Shown here in pieces: positions 1 through 7,776 of a stretch of DNA of 15,078 bases (its first letter is position 1; every line of letters starts with the position of its first letter). The DNA is from JBBRQP01 sp038226175 (GTDB taxonomy: Bacteria; Cyanobacteriota; Cyanobacteriia; Gloeobacterales; Anthocerotibacteraceae): the NCBI GenBank assembly GCA_038226175.1, contig JBBRQP010000068.1, forward strand, positions 1 through 15,078, in the 5' to 3' direction. Under the pieces are notes generated by a model. It was not told the origin of the DNA and made no database searches. It saw only the letters and a list, made by a program, of their open reading frames with translations. Position numbers and translations under genes: made by a program.

Positions 1-114
1 GAGTAACCAAATAATTTGCAGGTGGGTGCGTTCCACCCCGTCCGTTGCTTGGCGGTAGCGCTTTTCTAATTCTTCCACACTCAGGTGGTTCACAAGACTA
101 AGGTTCTTTACCAC
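1..114 (-). CDS. IS630-type transposase, N-terminal part (cut by window edge)
   Basis: Reading leftwards from a GTG at 114, 38 codons stay open to the window edge. The peptide begins MVKNLSLVNHLSVEELEKRY and continues with RQATDGVERTHLQIIWLL. The pattern EELxxRYRQAxDxVERTHxQIIWLL is the start of the helix-turn-helix domain of IS630-family transposases common in cyanobacteria; this is recognition by eye, not by search. An AAGG lies a few bases upstream of the start. The gene points away from the STAND/TPR gene, and the element seems to have landed in that gene's coding sequence. The catalytic DDE domain would lie beyond the window, so I cannot say whether the transposase is intact. Confidence 0.7.
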   Translation of the reverse strand, partial: MVKNLSLVNHLSVEELEKRYRQATDGVERTHLQIIWLL

Positions 115-140
115 ACCTTATTCTATAAGCGGAAAGTGTA
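115..140. mobile_element. Probable end of the IS630-type insertion (junction approximate)
   Basis: Recognisable STAND-protein sequence resumes at about 143-160 (TTAERGVAAAFELSW), while the transposase start is at 114, so the insertion end must lie between. IS630 elements target and duplicate TA; a TA at 139-140 is a candidate target. The other end is outside the window, so neither the terminal inverted repeat nor the duplication can be confirmed. Confidence 0.4.
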
Positions 141-1345
141 TTACAACGGCTGAACGGGGTGTAGCTGCTGCCTTTGAATTAAGTTGGCTCGAATTAACAG
201 AACCCGCACAAAGTCTTGGGAAGCTGCTGAGTCTTTTTGCCCTAAGTCCGATTCCCTTAGCTCTGGTCACAGAGCTGCAAGCAATCTTAACTCCTGAAGA
301 AGATGCTGATGACCGTGAAGAAGTGCTCGGAGAAACGCTGGAAACATTGTACGCACTGCACCTAGTGCAAAAGCCTTCGGAGGATTCTTATCTACTCCAC
401 CCCCTAATCCGAGAATTTCTGTGCGATAAGCGCAAAACCTCACCAGAACTAGAGCAAGCACAAACGAATGCGTTTTGTGCCGCCATGGTTAACCTCGCTC
501 GAGAGAAGATACCTAATGACTTGACCCAAGCCCAAGCTCAGGCCGTTGCCCCGCTGATCCCTCACCTTGCTGAAGTAGCCGATCATTGGATTCCTGCACT
601 GGGTGATGACGAACTCATCTGGCCTTTTATTGGCTTAGGATACTTTTATCAAGGGCAAGGACTCTATGCCCTAGCCGAGCCATGATACTCAAAGAGCCTC
701 AGCGAAACTCAGTCTCGTTTAGGCGCTGAGCATCTCGCTATCGCAGCTAGCCTTAACAATCTGGCTCTTCTCTATTACTCCCAAGGGCGGTATGACGAGG
801 CGGAACCTTTATACCAGCAGGCACTGGCACTTAGACGCAAGCTCTTGGGTGAGGCGCATCCCGATGTCGCCGCCAGCTTCAATAATCTGGCAACACTCCA
901 TCAATCCCAAGGGCGGTATAACGAGGCGGAAACTTTATACCAGCAGGCATTGGCACTCATGCGCAAACTGCTGGGCGAGGAGCATTCCCTTGTCGCCACC
1001 AGCCTCAACAATCTGGCAGCACTCTATGAATCCCAAGGGCGGTACAACGAGGCGGCGGAGCCTTTGTGCCTACAGGCATTGACACTCAGGCGCAAACTGC
1101 TGGGCGAAGAGCATCCCGACATCGGAACCAGCCTCAACAATCTGGCAGGACTCTACACTTCCCAAGGGAGGTATGACGAGGCGGAATCCTATTATCTAAA
1201 AGCGGTTAGGGTAGTGTGACAGAGTTTGGGTATTGAGCATCCCAACACCCAGGCGTGTCTAAATAGTTTTCACAAAATGTTGCGAGATCAGGGGAGATAT
1301 CAGAGTATTCAAGAGTTTATTCAGTACGTACAAGATCGCTTATAG
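141..1345 (+). pseudogene. STAND (NB-ARC-type) TPR protein, 5'-truncated and with two in-frame stops
   Basis: One frame carries related protein sequence from about 141 to a terminal TAG at 1343-1345. It starts inside the region after the NTPase of a STAND protein (GVAAAFELSWLEL, then a winged-helix segment around YLLHPLIREFL) and passes into tetratricopeptide repeats of 42 residues with the core SLNNLAxLYxSQGRYxEAExLYxxAL. The N-terminal NTPase half is absent, replaced by the IS630-type element. A TGA at 683-685 sits where the repeats usually have Trp (AEP-stop-Y), and a second TGA at 1217-1219 interrupts the last repeat, after which the frame continues QSLGIEHPNTQACLN to the TAG. No frameshift is seen, so the decay looks recent. 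Intact relatives are thought to act as signalling or conflict-response ATPases; this copy should be inactive, though the 323-685 or 845-1219 stretches could still yield fragments. Confidence 0.8.
779..1190 (+). repeat. Near-identical 126-bp tandem TPR repeats
   Basis: The start tcccaagggcgg (with one base change in the last copy) recurs at 779, 905, 1031 and 1160. The first two steps are exactly 126 bp (42 codons) and the third is 129 bp because of one extra GCG triplet near 1050, giving EAAEPL in place of EAEPL. Similarity at the nucleotide level, not just the protein level, indicates recent duplication or gene conversion among the repeats. Confidence 0.8.
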
Positions 1346-1429
1346 CCATAGCTTGAGGGGATCAGGGAAAAGGAGGGTTACAGCGACTGTTTAGAGGAAT
1401 TATCACTTGCTACAAAAATAAAATACTTT

Positions 1430-1738
1430 CTATTTTGCAATCTCAAATTGAAGAATAGTGGCGTAATTTTTCCGCAAAAGTTCGACAATCATAGTTGTTG
1501 GACAATTCCCAATACGCAGGTAAATAAATTTAGGGGAGTGTCCATAAAGTAAACTGCGCTGATGAAAATCTGCATCTTTTGAAACGATTGCAAAATCATT
1601 CGCCCTAGCATATTCCCAAATGAAAGCATCATCGCTTTGAAGCATGGATAAGATTTTTATATGCGTTGAAGCTGGATACAAATCAATAATCTGTGGAATG
1701 ATGCTATCGGACAGATTTTCATCCAAAAGTAGCTTCAT
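1430..1738 (-). CDS. DUF5615 PIN-like toxin of a type II toxin-antitoxin pair
   Basis: 102 residues starting MKLLLDENLS. The DUF5615 pattern is visible: an LLLDEN strand at 3-8 with Asp6/Glu7, a central acidic pair at Asp36-Asp37, and a SKDADF motif with Asp55 and Asp57. These acidic residues fit a PIN-like nuclease metal site. DUF5615 proteins are typically paired with DUF433 proteins and are predicted RNases; the substrate here is unknown. Its ATG overlaps the TGA of the upstream DUF433 gene by four bases (ATGA), which suggests translational coupling. It has full length for the family and no sign of damage, although it lies among pseudogenes. Confidence 0.85.
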   Translation of the reverse strand: MKLLLDENLSDSIIPQIIDLYPASTHIKILSMLQSDDAFIWEYARANDFAIVSKDADFHQRSLLYGHSPKFIYLRIGNCPTTMIVELLRKNYATILQFEIAK

Positions 1739-1959
1739 AGAGGGGCTAAAAACAACTTTCTTTCTCGATCAGCAGCAAAAGCAAGACAAGCGCGGATATC
1801 ATCAACCGTAAGTTCAGAGAAATCTTCTAGTATTTCTGCTTCTGTCATCCCTCCAGCCAAATATTCTAAGATGTCGTACACCGTGATTCGCATCCCGCGA
1901 ATACAGGGCTTACCACTGCGTTTACCCGGCTCAATGGTGATGATATCTTGGTAGCCCAT
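1735..1959 (-). CDS. DUF433 antitoxin-like DNA-binding protein
   Basis: 74 residues, MGYQDIITIEPGKRSGKPCI followed by RGMRITVYDILEYLAGG and a C-terminal helix ending FAADRERKLF. The motif RxGKPCIRGxRITVxDILxxLAxG and the later LTxxDIRACL are the signature of DUF433, a small winged/helix-turn-helix family (VapB-like) found next to DUF5615 toxins. It is expected to neutralise the toxin and repress its own promoter; this is family knowledge. It is the first gene of the leftward pair and ends inside the toxin's start codon. No strong Shine-Dalgarno is seen before the ATG at 1959, so a different start is possible but not obvious. Confidence 0.88.
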   Translation of the reverse strand: MGYQDIITIEPGKRSGKPCIRGMRITVYDILEYLAGGMTEAEILEDFSELTVDDIRACLAFAADRERKLFLAPL

Positions 1960-2029
1960 GGTAATGCTTCACGAAGGAGTAAAACGATGGTAGCGCAATA
2001 AGGCACCCGCAACCCCTCTTCAGACATAA

Positions 2030-2254
2030 ATGAAGACTGACTCCCTGTTTTACCAACTCTTTCAGCAGTTCCCTGATGCACTATTTGCGCTAGTCGGGCA
2101 ATCTACGGATTTAGCATCTCACTATCGTTTTACTTCTGAGGAAGTTAAAGCAACTACTTTTACCCCGGATAGCGTGTTCATGCCCCAACGCACAGATTTA
2201 CTAATTTACTTTATGGATAGAGCAATTGATGCACCATCTTTAGATGAGTTTTAG
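2030..2254 (+). pseudogene. Truncated DUF2887 (Rpn/PD-(D/E)XK-like) protein remnant
   Basis: The first ~55 residues, MKTDSLFYQLFQQFPDALFA with a following YRFTSEEVKATTFTPDSVFMP, match the start of DUF2887 proteins, which are common in cyanobacteria and related to Rpn/transposase-associated PD-(D/E)XK nucleases. Full-length members are usually more than 200 residues; this frame stops after 74 with an unrelated-looking tail (MDRAIDAPSLDEF) just after the LIYF strand, where the catalytic core would begin. I read it as a deletion remnant. No clear ribosome-binding site precedes the ATG. It may be transcribed but is unlikely to be catalytic. Confidence 0.6.
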
Positions 2255-2408
2255 CTAGAGTGAGGTTTCTTGAGAAATCTCGCCACATGAGCATAGCGTG
2301 GTCATCTCATAATTTTCAAAGAGGCTGGTAAATAAAGCCAGAGTTTCAAGATCGCCACGCTTATAAACAGGAAAATGTTAAGCTAAACTGATTTAATTTT
2401 TGACAGCG

Positions 2409-3536
2409 ATGCTTCCGGCACTTCTTGTTTTAGCAGATGGCACAACTTTTTCGGGCTTTGGCTGCGGCATGTCTGGTACAACCGTCGGCGAACTAGTTTT
2501 TAACACAGGGATGACGGGTTACCAAGAAGTCCTCACTGACCCTAGCTACTGTGGGCAAATCGTCACCTTTACCTATCCTGAACTAGGTAATACTGGTATC
2601 AACTACGAAGACGGTGAATCCCTGCGTCCTTGGGTTCAAGGTGTCATCTGCCGTAATTTTTGTGAATATCCTTCTAATTGGCGCATCAAAGAAACTCTGC
2701 GCGATTACTTTCTCAAATGGCAAGTTATTGCGATTACGGGCGTAGATACCCGTGCTCTCACCCGCCATTTGCGTACCTGTGGCGCCATGAATGGGATTAT
2801 TTCAACCGAAATTTTAGACCCTGTGCAGCTTTTGGCTCAAGTTAAAGCGGCTCCTGATATGGACGGTCTTGACTTGGTACCGCGTGTCACCACCCCAGTT
2901 GCCTATGAATGGACAGCGAGTACTGCCGAAAATTGGGTCTATGGTGCCACGACAGAAGGTGCGCCATTGCGCGTTGTTGCCTTAGATTTTGGGGTTAAAC
3001 ATAATATTTTGCGTCGTCTGGTTGCCCATGGCTGCCGGGTTTTTGTGGTGCCAGCGACTGCGACCCCCGCAGAAATCCTGGCCTATCAACCTGATGGTAT
3101 TTTTCTTTCTAATGGCCCAGGCGATCCAGCTGCGGTGAGCTACGGTATCACTACGACCCGTGAACTTGTTGCTCGCGGTAAACCTGTTTTTGGTATTTGT
3201 CTCGGACACCAGATCCTGAGCTTAGCTCTCGGCGGCACCACCTACAAAATGAAATTTGGTCATCGCGGACTCAACCAACCTTCTCAATTTAACCAGGCTG
3301 GGCAGGTCGAAATTACCAGTCAAAATCATGGCTTTGCCGTAGACTCGGCTTCCTTGAGCACCGCTGAAGTGCGCATTAGCCACGAAAATCTCAACGATCA
3401 CACTGTCGAAGGCTTACAACATCTCAATTTACCCGTCTTCTCGGTGCAATATCACCCCGAAGCCTCACCCGGCCCTCATGATGCCGATTATCTATTTGCT
3501 GAGTTTGTCCGGGTGATGCGCGCACATAATGCCTGA
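2409..3536 (+). CDS. carA: Carbamoyl-phosphate synthase small (glutaminase) subunit
   Basis: 375 residues from the ATG at 2409. CarA hydrolyses glutamine and passes ammonia to CarB, making carbamoyl phosphate for arginine and pyrimidine synthesis in the cytoplasm. The N-terminal CPSase-small domain is clear (LLVLADGTTFSGFG, NTGMTGYQEVLTDPSYCGQI, DTRALTRHLR, GAMNG), followed by a class I glutamine amidotransferase domain from about residue 185. The catalytic triad is visible: Cys264 in FGICLGHQ, His349 and Glu351 in QYHPEASPG. Length is normal. An in-frame TTG at 2400 would add three residues, but the ATG gives the usual family start and neither has a clear Shine-Dalgarno. I see no convincing promoter in 2255-2408. 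carB is not in the window. The gene converges with the M16 peptidase 14 bp downstream. Confidence 0.97.
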   Translation: MLPALLVLADGTTFSGFGCGMSGTTVGELVFNTGMTGYQEVLTDPSYCGQIVTFTYPELGNTGINYEDGESLRPWVQGVICRNFCEYPSNWRIKETLRDYFLKWQVIAITGVDTRALTRHLRTCGAMNGIISTEILDPVQLLAQVKAAPDMDGLDLVPRVTTPVAYEWTASTAENWVYGATTEGAPLRVVALDFGVKHNILRRLVAHGCRVFVVPATATPAEILAYQPDGIFLSNGPGDPAAVSYGITTTRELVARGKPVFGICLGHQILSLALGGTTYKMKFGHRGLNQPSQFNQAGQVEITSQNHGFAVDSASLSTAEVRISHENLNDHTVEGLQHLNLPVFSVQYHPEASPGPHDADYLFAEFVRVMRAHNA

Positions 3537-3550
3537 AGCTCTTGAGACGG

Positions 3551-6316
3551 TTACTTGAGATCGCCAGCTTTAACGATACGTATCATCGCCGGGTTGATGT
3601 ATTGGCGCAGAGCCGCATTGACACTGTCTACCGTTAGCGCGCGAATGCGTTGTTCTTCGTCAGCTAACTCTTGGAAGGTTTTACCTTTGAGCACCAAGTC
3701 ATTGGCAGTACTAGCGAGCGTACCATCATCGGCAAGAGCAACTTTGGTTTCTTGAATCAAAGCCTCTTGGGTGCGTTTGAGTTCCTCGGGCGTAATGCCT
3801 TTGCTGATCAAAAGATTGAGTTCTTCTAAAAAGGCTTTTTCTACTTTGGGTGCATTTTCATTGTTGCTGATCGCATAACTGCCGAAGGTAGAAACTTCGC
3901 TATTGGTCGAAGTGCGAAGCGCACTACCTGCCCCATAGGAATAGCCTTCTTTTTGGCGGACGCGGTCAGCGAAGCGTGAGGACAACGCTCCACCCCCGAA
4001 AATATAAACGCCAGCTTCGAGCGCAGTGTATTGGGGATCGGTTTCCTTGATCACGACTGGCAACGCAGCCCGGAAAACTGCATTGGGCTTGTCGGGGATG
4101 TTGATCACGTCTGATTTAGCCGCTGCCACTGGTTTAAGGTCTTTGGTACTCAGGGCTATGTACTGAGCTGGGGTAGATGCTATCCATTTACCCACCGTTG
4201 CCGTGAGAGTTTCTGCTACAACTTTGGGATCAAAGTCACCAACAACGGTTACTTCCCCGACAGCTGCACCATAAAAAGTTTTATAAAAAGCCTTCACGTT
4301 GTCTAGGGTCAGTCCCTTGAGCCGCGCAATGCGCTCATCTAGGGTGCCAGCATAAAAAAGACTGCTTGGCTGATAGAGTGCCACCGCCAAAGCATCAGCA
4401 CTGCGAGCAGCAGGTTCGGTACGCTGGGCATCAAGGGCAGTCAGGCTTTGTTGTTTGATCTGGGCAAACTCTTGACTGTCAAAGGCTGGTTCACGCAACA
4501 TCGTGTTGACCAATTTGAGAGTTGCTTCGAGATTAGGACGGGTTGTTTCTATACTGACACTGCTGCTGTTGCCATTAGCTGAGCCACTGATACTGACTTT
4601 GGCGTTAAGGGCATTAAGTTGATCGGCGAGTTGCTGACGGGTGAGCTTCGTCGTCCCGCGATTAAGCATGGCTGCCACAAGAGCATTAACGCCTTTTTTG
4701 CTCGCTAAGGTATCAGCCGTACCCAAATAGATATCCATGTCCACAACTACGGTTTCACCGCGATTAGCTTTAGGGATTAGCGTGACGACTAAACCATTCG
4801 GCAGTTTGCTGCGTTGCGAGCGTTTCAGTAAATTTTCGGCACTGATATCAAATACTTCACCGCTTTTGACATCTTTACTGGGCACATAACTATCGGCTAC
4901 CTTCGTAACATCAGCTACCGTAGCGATAGCAACCCGTTCAGGCTTTTCGGTTGGGTAATAAAAACCCAAAGTACGATTAACGGGCGTAAAGTAGGTCTGG
5001 GCTAATTTTTGGACATCAGCAGCGGTCACTTTTTGTACACGATCCCGATTGATAAAAAATAAACGCCAGTCACCCATAGCCGTCCATTCAGCTAATTGCA
5101 AAGCTAGCTCTTGACTATTATTAAATAAGTCAGTATCCGCATTACCAAGAGCTAGTTTTGCCCGTTTCATCTCTTCTTCAGTTACACCTTTAGCCGCAAT
5201 AGCTTGGATAACCGTGTCGGCGATTTTTTTGACTTCAGCCAAGGACTTATCTTTAGGTACTTCAGCGGAGAAATAATAGGCTCCCGGGTCATGAAGTAGA
5301 TAGGTGTTACCACTAATGCGGGTGGCTTGTTGGGCTTTGACTAAAGCTGTATACAAGCGTCCTGAAGGACTGTTAGTCAAAATATGATCCAGAACTTGCG
5401 AGGTTGCGGCATCAGGACTAGCTCCTTGCGGAAGGTGATAGAGCATCCCCAAAACTTGTACTTGACCGACACGGCGCAGACTTACTTCGCGCTCACCGTC
5501 CTGGGCTGGCTCTTCTGTATAGGGATTTTCGATGACCCGTGTGGGCTTGGGCAGGGTACCAAAATATTTTTGAATCAAGTCTTGAACTTTGGTTGCATCA
5601 AAATTACCAGCAACCACAAGAATAGCGTTATCAGGCTGGTAATATTTACGGTAAAAATTTTGCAAACGGCTAATTGGCACATTTTCAATATCGCTACGCG
5701 CCCCAATCGTGGAACGACCATAGTTATGCCATAGATAAGCGGTCGAAAATACCCGCTCTTCTAGGATGCTTGAAGGATTATTTTCCCCAGCTTCAAACTC
5801 ATTACGGACAACGGTCATCTCTGAATCTAAGTCAGATTTTTGGATAAAACTATTGACCATGCGGTCTGCTTCGAGCTTCAGACCAAATTCCAAATTGGCA
5901 TCGCTTGCTGGCATAGTTTCATAGTAAGTGGTGCGGTCATACCAAGTCGTAGCGTTAAAATCAGCACCGCGTTCTTGCATAACTTTAGGGACGTTAGGAA
6001 AAGTAGGCGTTCCTTTAAACATCAAATGTTCAAGCAGGTGCGCCATGCCCGTTTCACCATAGCTCTCCATGCGCGAACCAACTAGATAGGTAACATTAAC
6101 GGTTACGGTTGGTTTGGAACTATCAGGAAACAATAAAACTTTCATGCCATTAGGCAGTTTATATTCGGTAATCCCTTCAATAGTACGGACTTTTTCGAGG
6201 GCTGTGACAGCGGAAGCTATTTTGGTTTGTGCCAGCACTGGGGCAAGGTCTGGCAAACAGGTCAGACTTAAACTGAGGGCTAATAAATAGGACAAAGAAT
6301 GATTTTTCACGCGCAC
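3551..6316 (-). CDS. Exported two-domain M16 (pitrilysin-like) zinc metallopeptidase
   Basis: 921 residues starting with GTG at 6316, preceded by GAGAG at a good distance. The first ~30 residues form a signal peptide (MRVKNH, then a hydrophobic Leu/Ser-rich stretch ending PVLAQ), so export to the periplasm or membrane is expected. The N-terminal M16 domain has the inverted zinc motif HLLEH at 93-97 (His93, Glu96, His97) and the third ligand Glu173 in RNEFEAGE, at the usual spacing. The second half, from about residue 500 (KLPNGLVVTLIP), repeats the M16 fold but has no HxxEH: its equivalent stretch reads KKGVNALVAAMLNRGT. This is one active plus one inactive half in a single chain, as in many bacterial M16 proteins where the pair is otherwise split in two genes. 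The natural substrate is not known. It is divergent from the thioesterase gene. Confidence 0.93.
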   Translation of the reverse strand: MRVKNHSLSYLLALSLSLTCLPDLAPVLAQTKIASAVTALEKVRTIEGITEYKLPNGMKVLLFPDSSKPTVTVNVTYLVGSRMESYGETGMAHLLEHLMFKGTPTFPNVPKVMQERGADFNATTWYDRTTYYETMPASDANLEFGLKLEADRMVNSFIQKSDLDSEMTVVRNEFEAGENNPSSILEERVFSTAYLWHNYGRSTIGARSDIENVPISRLQNFYRKYYQPDNAILVVAGNFDATKVQDLIQKYFGTLPKPTRVIENPYTEEPAQDGEREVSLRRVGQVQVLGMLYHLPQGASPDAATSQVLDHILTNSPSGRLYTALVKAQQATRISGNTYLLHDPGAYYFSAEVPKDKSLAEVKKIADTVIQAIAAKGVTEEEMKRAKLALGNADTDLFNNSQELALQLAEWTAMGDWRLFFINRDRVQKVTAADVQKLAQTYFTPVNRTLGFYYPTEKPERVAIATVADVTKVADSYVPSKDVKSGEVFDISAENLLKRSQRSKLPNGLVVTLIPKANRGETVVVDMDIYLGTADTLASKKGVNALVAAMLNRGTTKLTRQQLADQLNALNAKVSISGSANGNSSSVSIETTRPNLEATLKLVNTMLREPAFDSQEFAQIKQQSLTALDAQRTEPAARSADALAVALYQPSSLFYAGTLDERIARLKGLTLDNVKAFYKTFYGAAVGEVTVVGDFDPKVVAETLTATVGKWIASTPAQYIALSTKDLKPVAAAKSDVINIPDKPNAVFRAALPVVIKETDPQYTALEAGVYIFGGGALSSRFADRVRQKEGYSYGAGSALRTSTNSEVSTFGSYAISNNENAPKVEKAFLEELNLLISKGITPEELKRTQEALIQETKVALADDGTLASTANDLVLKGKTFQELADEEQRIRALTVDSVNAALRQYINPAMIRIVKAGDLK

Positions 6317-6394
6317 AGACTCTCAAAATTCCCTTAACTAGGCTAACCTATCTGGTTTGTGGGATATATGAAAATTTGTGAGAAGTTTTGAGTT

Positions 6395-6422
6395 TTGATC
6401 ATAGCTGAGCTTTCTAGATCAA
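6395..6422. promoter_or_regulatory. Inverted repeat in divergent intergenic region (possible operator)
   Basis: TTGATC at 6395-6400 and GATCAA at 6417-6422 are inverted copies, and between them lie two AGCT tetramers separated by one base. The site sits midway between the divergent M16 peptidase (start 6316) and thioesterase (start 6490). It could bind a dimeric regulator; this is symmetry only, and no known regulator motif is recognised. Confidence 0.25.
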
Positions 6423-6452
6423 TTCCCAGAGTCTCTTGGTTTGGGGCATTGT

Positions 6453-6482
6453 TAAGATAAGGGCGTTCTATTTTGCGTGAGG
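6453..6482 (+). promoter_or_regulatory. Candidate -10 (TAAGAT) and Shine-Dalgarno of the thioesterase gene
   Basis: TAAGAT at 6453-6458 could be a -10 box; no good -35 is found 16-18 bp upstream. GTGAGG at 6477-6482 is a good Shine-Dalgarno, seven bases before the GTG at 6490, and an in-frame TGA at 6484-6486 excludes any earlier start. The nine-base string TAAGATAAG recurs before ycf23 at 7001-7009. Confidence 0.35.
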
Positions 6483-6489
6483 TTGATAC

Positions 6490-6909
6490 GTGCGTCAGGA
6501 AGTTTTCCCGATTAAAGTTTATTGTGCAGATACCGATTGCGGCGGTATTGTCTACTATGCGGTGTATATGCGTTGGATGGAAATGGGGCGCTGTGACTTT
6601 TTTGAACGCCTTGGCGCAAGATTACCTACCGGAGATGATACCGAGCCTTTTATGGTCGTAGCTCAAGCCAACTTAAATTATAAAAAACCGTCTAAGTTTG
6701 GCGATTTGCTTAATATGGTCGTCTGGGTCTCAGAAGTCACGGCCTTAAGTTTCAAATTTCACTACCAATTTCAGCGTCTAGAGCCAGATAGCAGCGCGAG
6801 TGTCTTAGTTGAAGCCCAAACCTTGGTCTTGTTTGTCAATAGCAAAGATTTTCGCTTACTTTCAATTCCTCGTCCAACGCTAGCTTTACTCGAAGCGGCT
6901 AGCGTATAA
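6490..6909 (+). CDS. Hotdog-fold acyl-CoA thioesterase, probable 1,4-dihydroxy-2-naphthoyl-CoA hydrolase
   Basis: 139 residues from a GTG start fixed by an upstream in-frame stop and a good Shine-Dalgarno. The 4-hydroxybenzoyl-CoA thioesterase motif is plain near the N-terminus: YCADTDCGGIVYYAVYMRWM, with Asp16 aligned to the catalytic aspartate of the 4HBT family. The size fits a single hotdog domain. In cyanobacteria the main member of this type releases 1,4-dihydroxy-2-naphthoate from its CoA ester in phylloquinone (photosystem I quinone) synthesis; assignment to that reaction rather than to a YbgC-like general thioesterase is inference. It is followed 120 bp later by ycf23 on the same strand. 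Confidence 0.8.
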   Translation: MRQEVFPIKVYCADTDCGGIVYYAVYMRWMEMGRCDFFERLGARLPTGDDTEPFMVVAQANLNYKKPSKFGDLLNMVVWVSEVTALSFKFHYQFQRLEPDSSASVLVEAQTLVLFVNSKDFRLLSIPRPTLALLEAASV

Positions 6910-7000
6910 GTCAGTGTCTTTGGTGCTGCTAGGACAACAGGGATACAGAAGTTCACCTACTTTTGCCTGAAGTTCGGTAGACTTCCGTTCCTTAACTGCG

Positions 7001-7018
7001 TAAGATAAGCGAAAAACG
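7001..7018 (+). promoter_or_regulatory. Candidate -10 (TAAGAT) before ycf23, with nearby ribosome-binding site
   Basis: TAAGAT at 7001-7006 has the same TAAGATAAG context as the site ahead of the thioesterase. GAGGAAA follows at 7018-7024, placed for the ATG at 7030. A TAGACT 17 bp upstream of the -10 is a poor -35. Could be an internal promoter for ycf23-argC. Confidence 0.3.
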
Positions 7019-7029
7019 AGGAAACCTTC

Positions 7030-7776
7030 ATGGTTAAGACCATCCAAACCGCCCTGACCCAGCGTCGTTGTGTCAAGATCATCAGTGGTCTAAATAATTT
7101 TGATGCATCCCAGGTCGCACGGGTTGTGCGCGCTGCCGAACGCGGGGGAGCTACCTTTGTAGACATCGCCTGTGACCAAAATTTGATTGCTCTGGCCCAG
7201 AGAATCACCACCCTGCCCGTATGTGTTTCCGCGATTACCGCCCAAGATCTGGCTCTGGCTGTGAGCTGGGGCGCTGATCTTGTAGAGCTGGGTAACTTTG
7301 ATAGCTTTTATGCCCAAGGCCGGACTTTTAGTGCTGAAGAAGTGCTCAGTCTGGCCCGTCACTGCCGCCAGCTCTTGCCCAGTGACATTCTTTTATCGGT
7401 GACCGTGCCTCATACCTTGAGCTTGAGCGCCCAGATTCACTTAGCTCAAGCCTTGGTCAGTGCTGGTGCTGATATCTTACAAACCGAAGGCGGAACCAGT
7501 ACCCATCCCGAAAAAAGTGGTACTCTCGGCCTGATTGAAAAAGCTGCACCCACTCTTGCTGCAGCCCACGAATTAAGCCGTGCTGTTGAGATTCCCGTAC
7601 TTTGTGCCTCGGGTCTATCGACGATTACCGTACCCATGGCCTTAGCTGCTGGGGCGAGTGGCGTTGGTATCGGTTCGGCGGTCAATCGCTTGCACGATGA
7701 ATTGCTGATGGCAACTGCGGTGCGGGCATTAGTGGAAGCAGTAGGTCAAACCCTCCCCATCGGTAAACCTGCGTGA
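7030..7776 (+). CDS. ycf23: Ycf23/DUF561 family protein
   Basis: 248 residues starting MVKTIQTALTQRRCVKIISG, preceded by GAGGAAA. The whole chain fits DUF561/Ycf23, a family conserved in cyanobacteria and encoded in several algal plastid genomes. Visible landmarks are RAAERGGATFVDIACD near 35-48, WGADLVELGNFDSFYAQGR, GADILQTEGGTST and a C-terminal ASGLSTITVPMALAAGASGV segment with the Gly-rich phosphate-loop look of a TIM barrel. The biochemical role is not established; family knowledge suggests a TIM-barrel enzyme. The TGA stop overlaps the GTG start of argC by four bases (GTGA), so the two are almost certainly co-translated. Confidence 0.93.
   Translation: MVKTIQTALTQRRCVKIISGLNNFDASQVARVVRAAERGGATFVDIACDQNLIALAQRITTLPVCVSAITAQDLALAVSWGADLVELGNFDSFYAQGRTFSAEEVLSLARHCRQLLPSDILLSVTVPHTLSLSAQIHLAQALVSAGADILQTEGGTSTHPEKSGTLGLIEKAAPTLAAAHELSRAVEIPVLCASGLSTITVPMALAAGASGVGIGSAVNRLHDELLMATAVRALVEAVGQTLPIGKPA

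Noticed and set aside
779..1190. CRISPR-like spaced repeats
   Set aside because: The periodicity is 42 codons in an open frame with the TPR signature, so it is protein repeats.
683..1219. Possible recoding of TGA as an amino acid in the STAND/TPR frame
   Set aside because: carA, ycf23 and the DUF433 gene in this window all use TGA as their normal stop, and the same frame has lost its 5' half to an insertion, so plain pseudogene decay is simpler.
2255..2372. Short minus-strand frame (about 38 codons with LETLALFTSLFENYEMTTL) downstream of the DUF2887 remnant
   Set aside because: It is bounded by stops, has no start at its beginning or ribosome-binding site, and I do not recognise it; it may be a gene fragment but I cannot support a call.
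2400..2408. TTG at 2400 as carA start
   Set aside because: It adds only three residues beyond the family start, has no Shine-Dalgarno, and an ATG follows at 2409.
5384..6085. Plus-strand open frames inside the M16 peptidase gene
   Set aside because: They are antisense shadows of a long gene with clear motifs and have no conserved sequence of their own.
6969..6985. GAAGT/ACTTC hairpin between the thioesterase and ycf23 as a terminator
   Set aside because: Only five base pairs and no following T-run.
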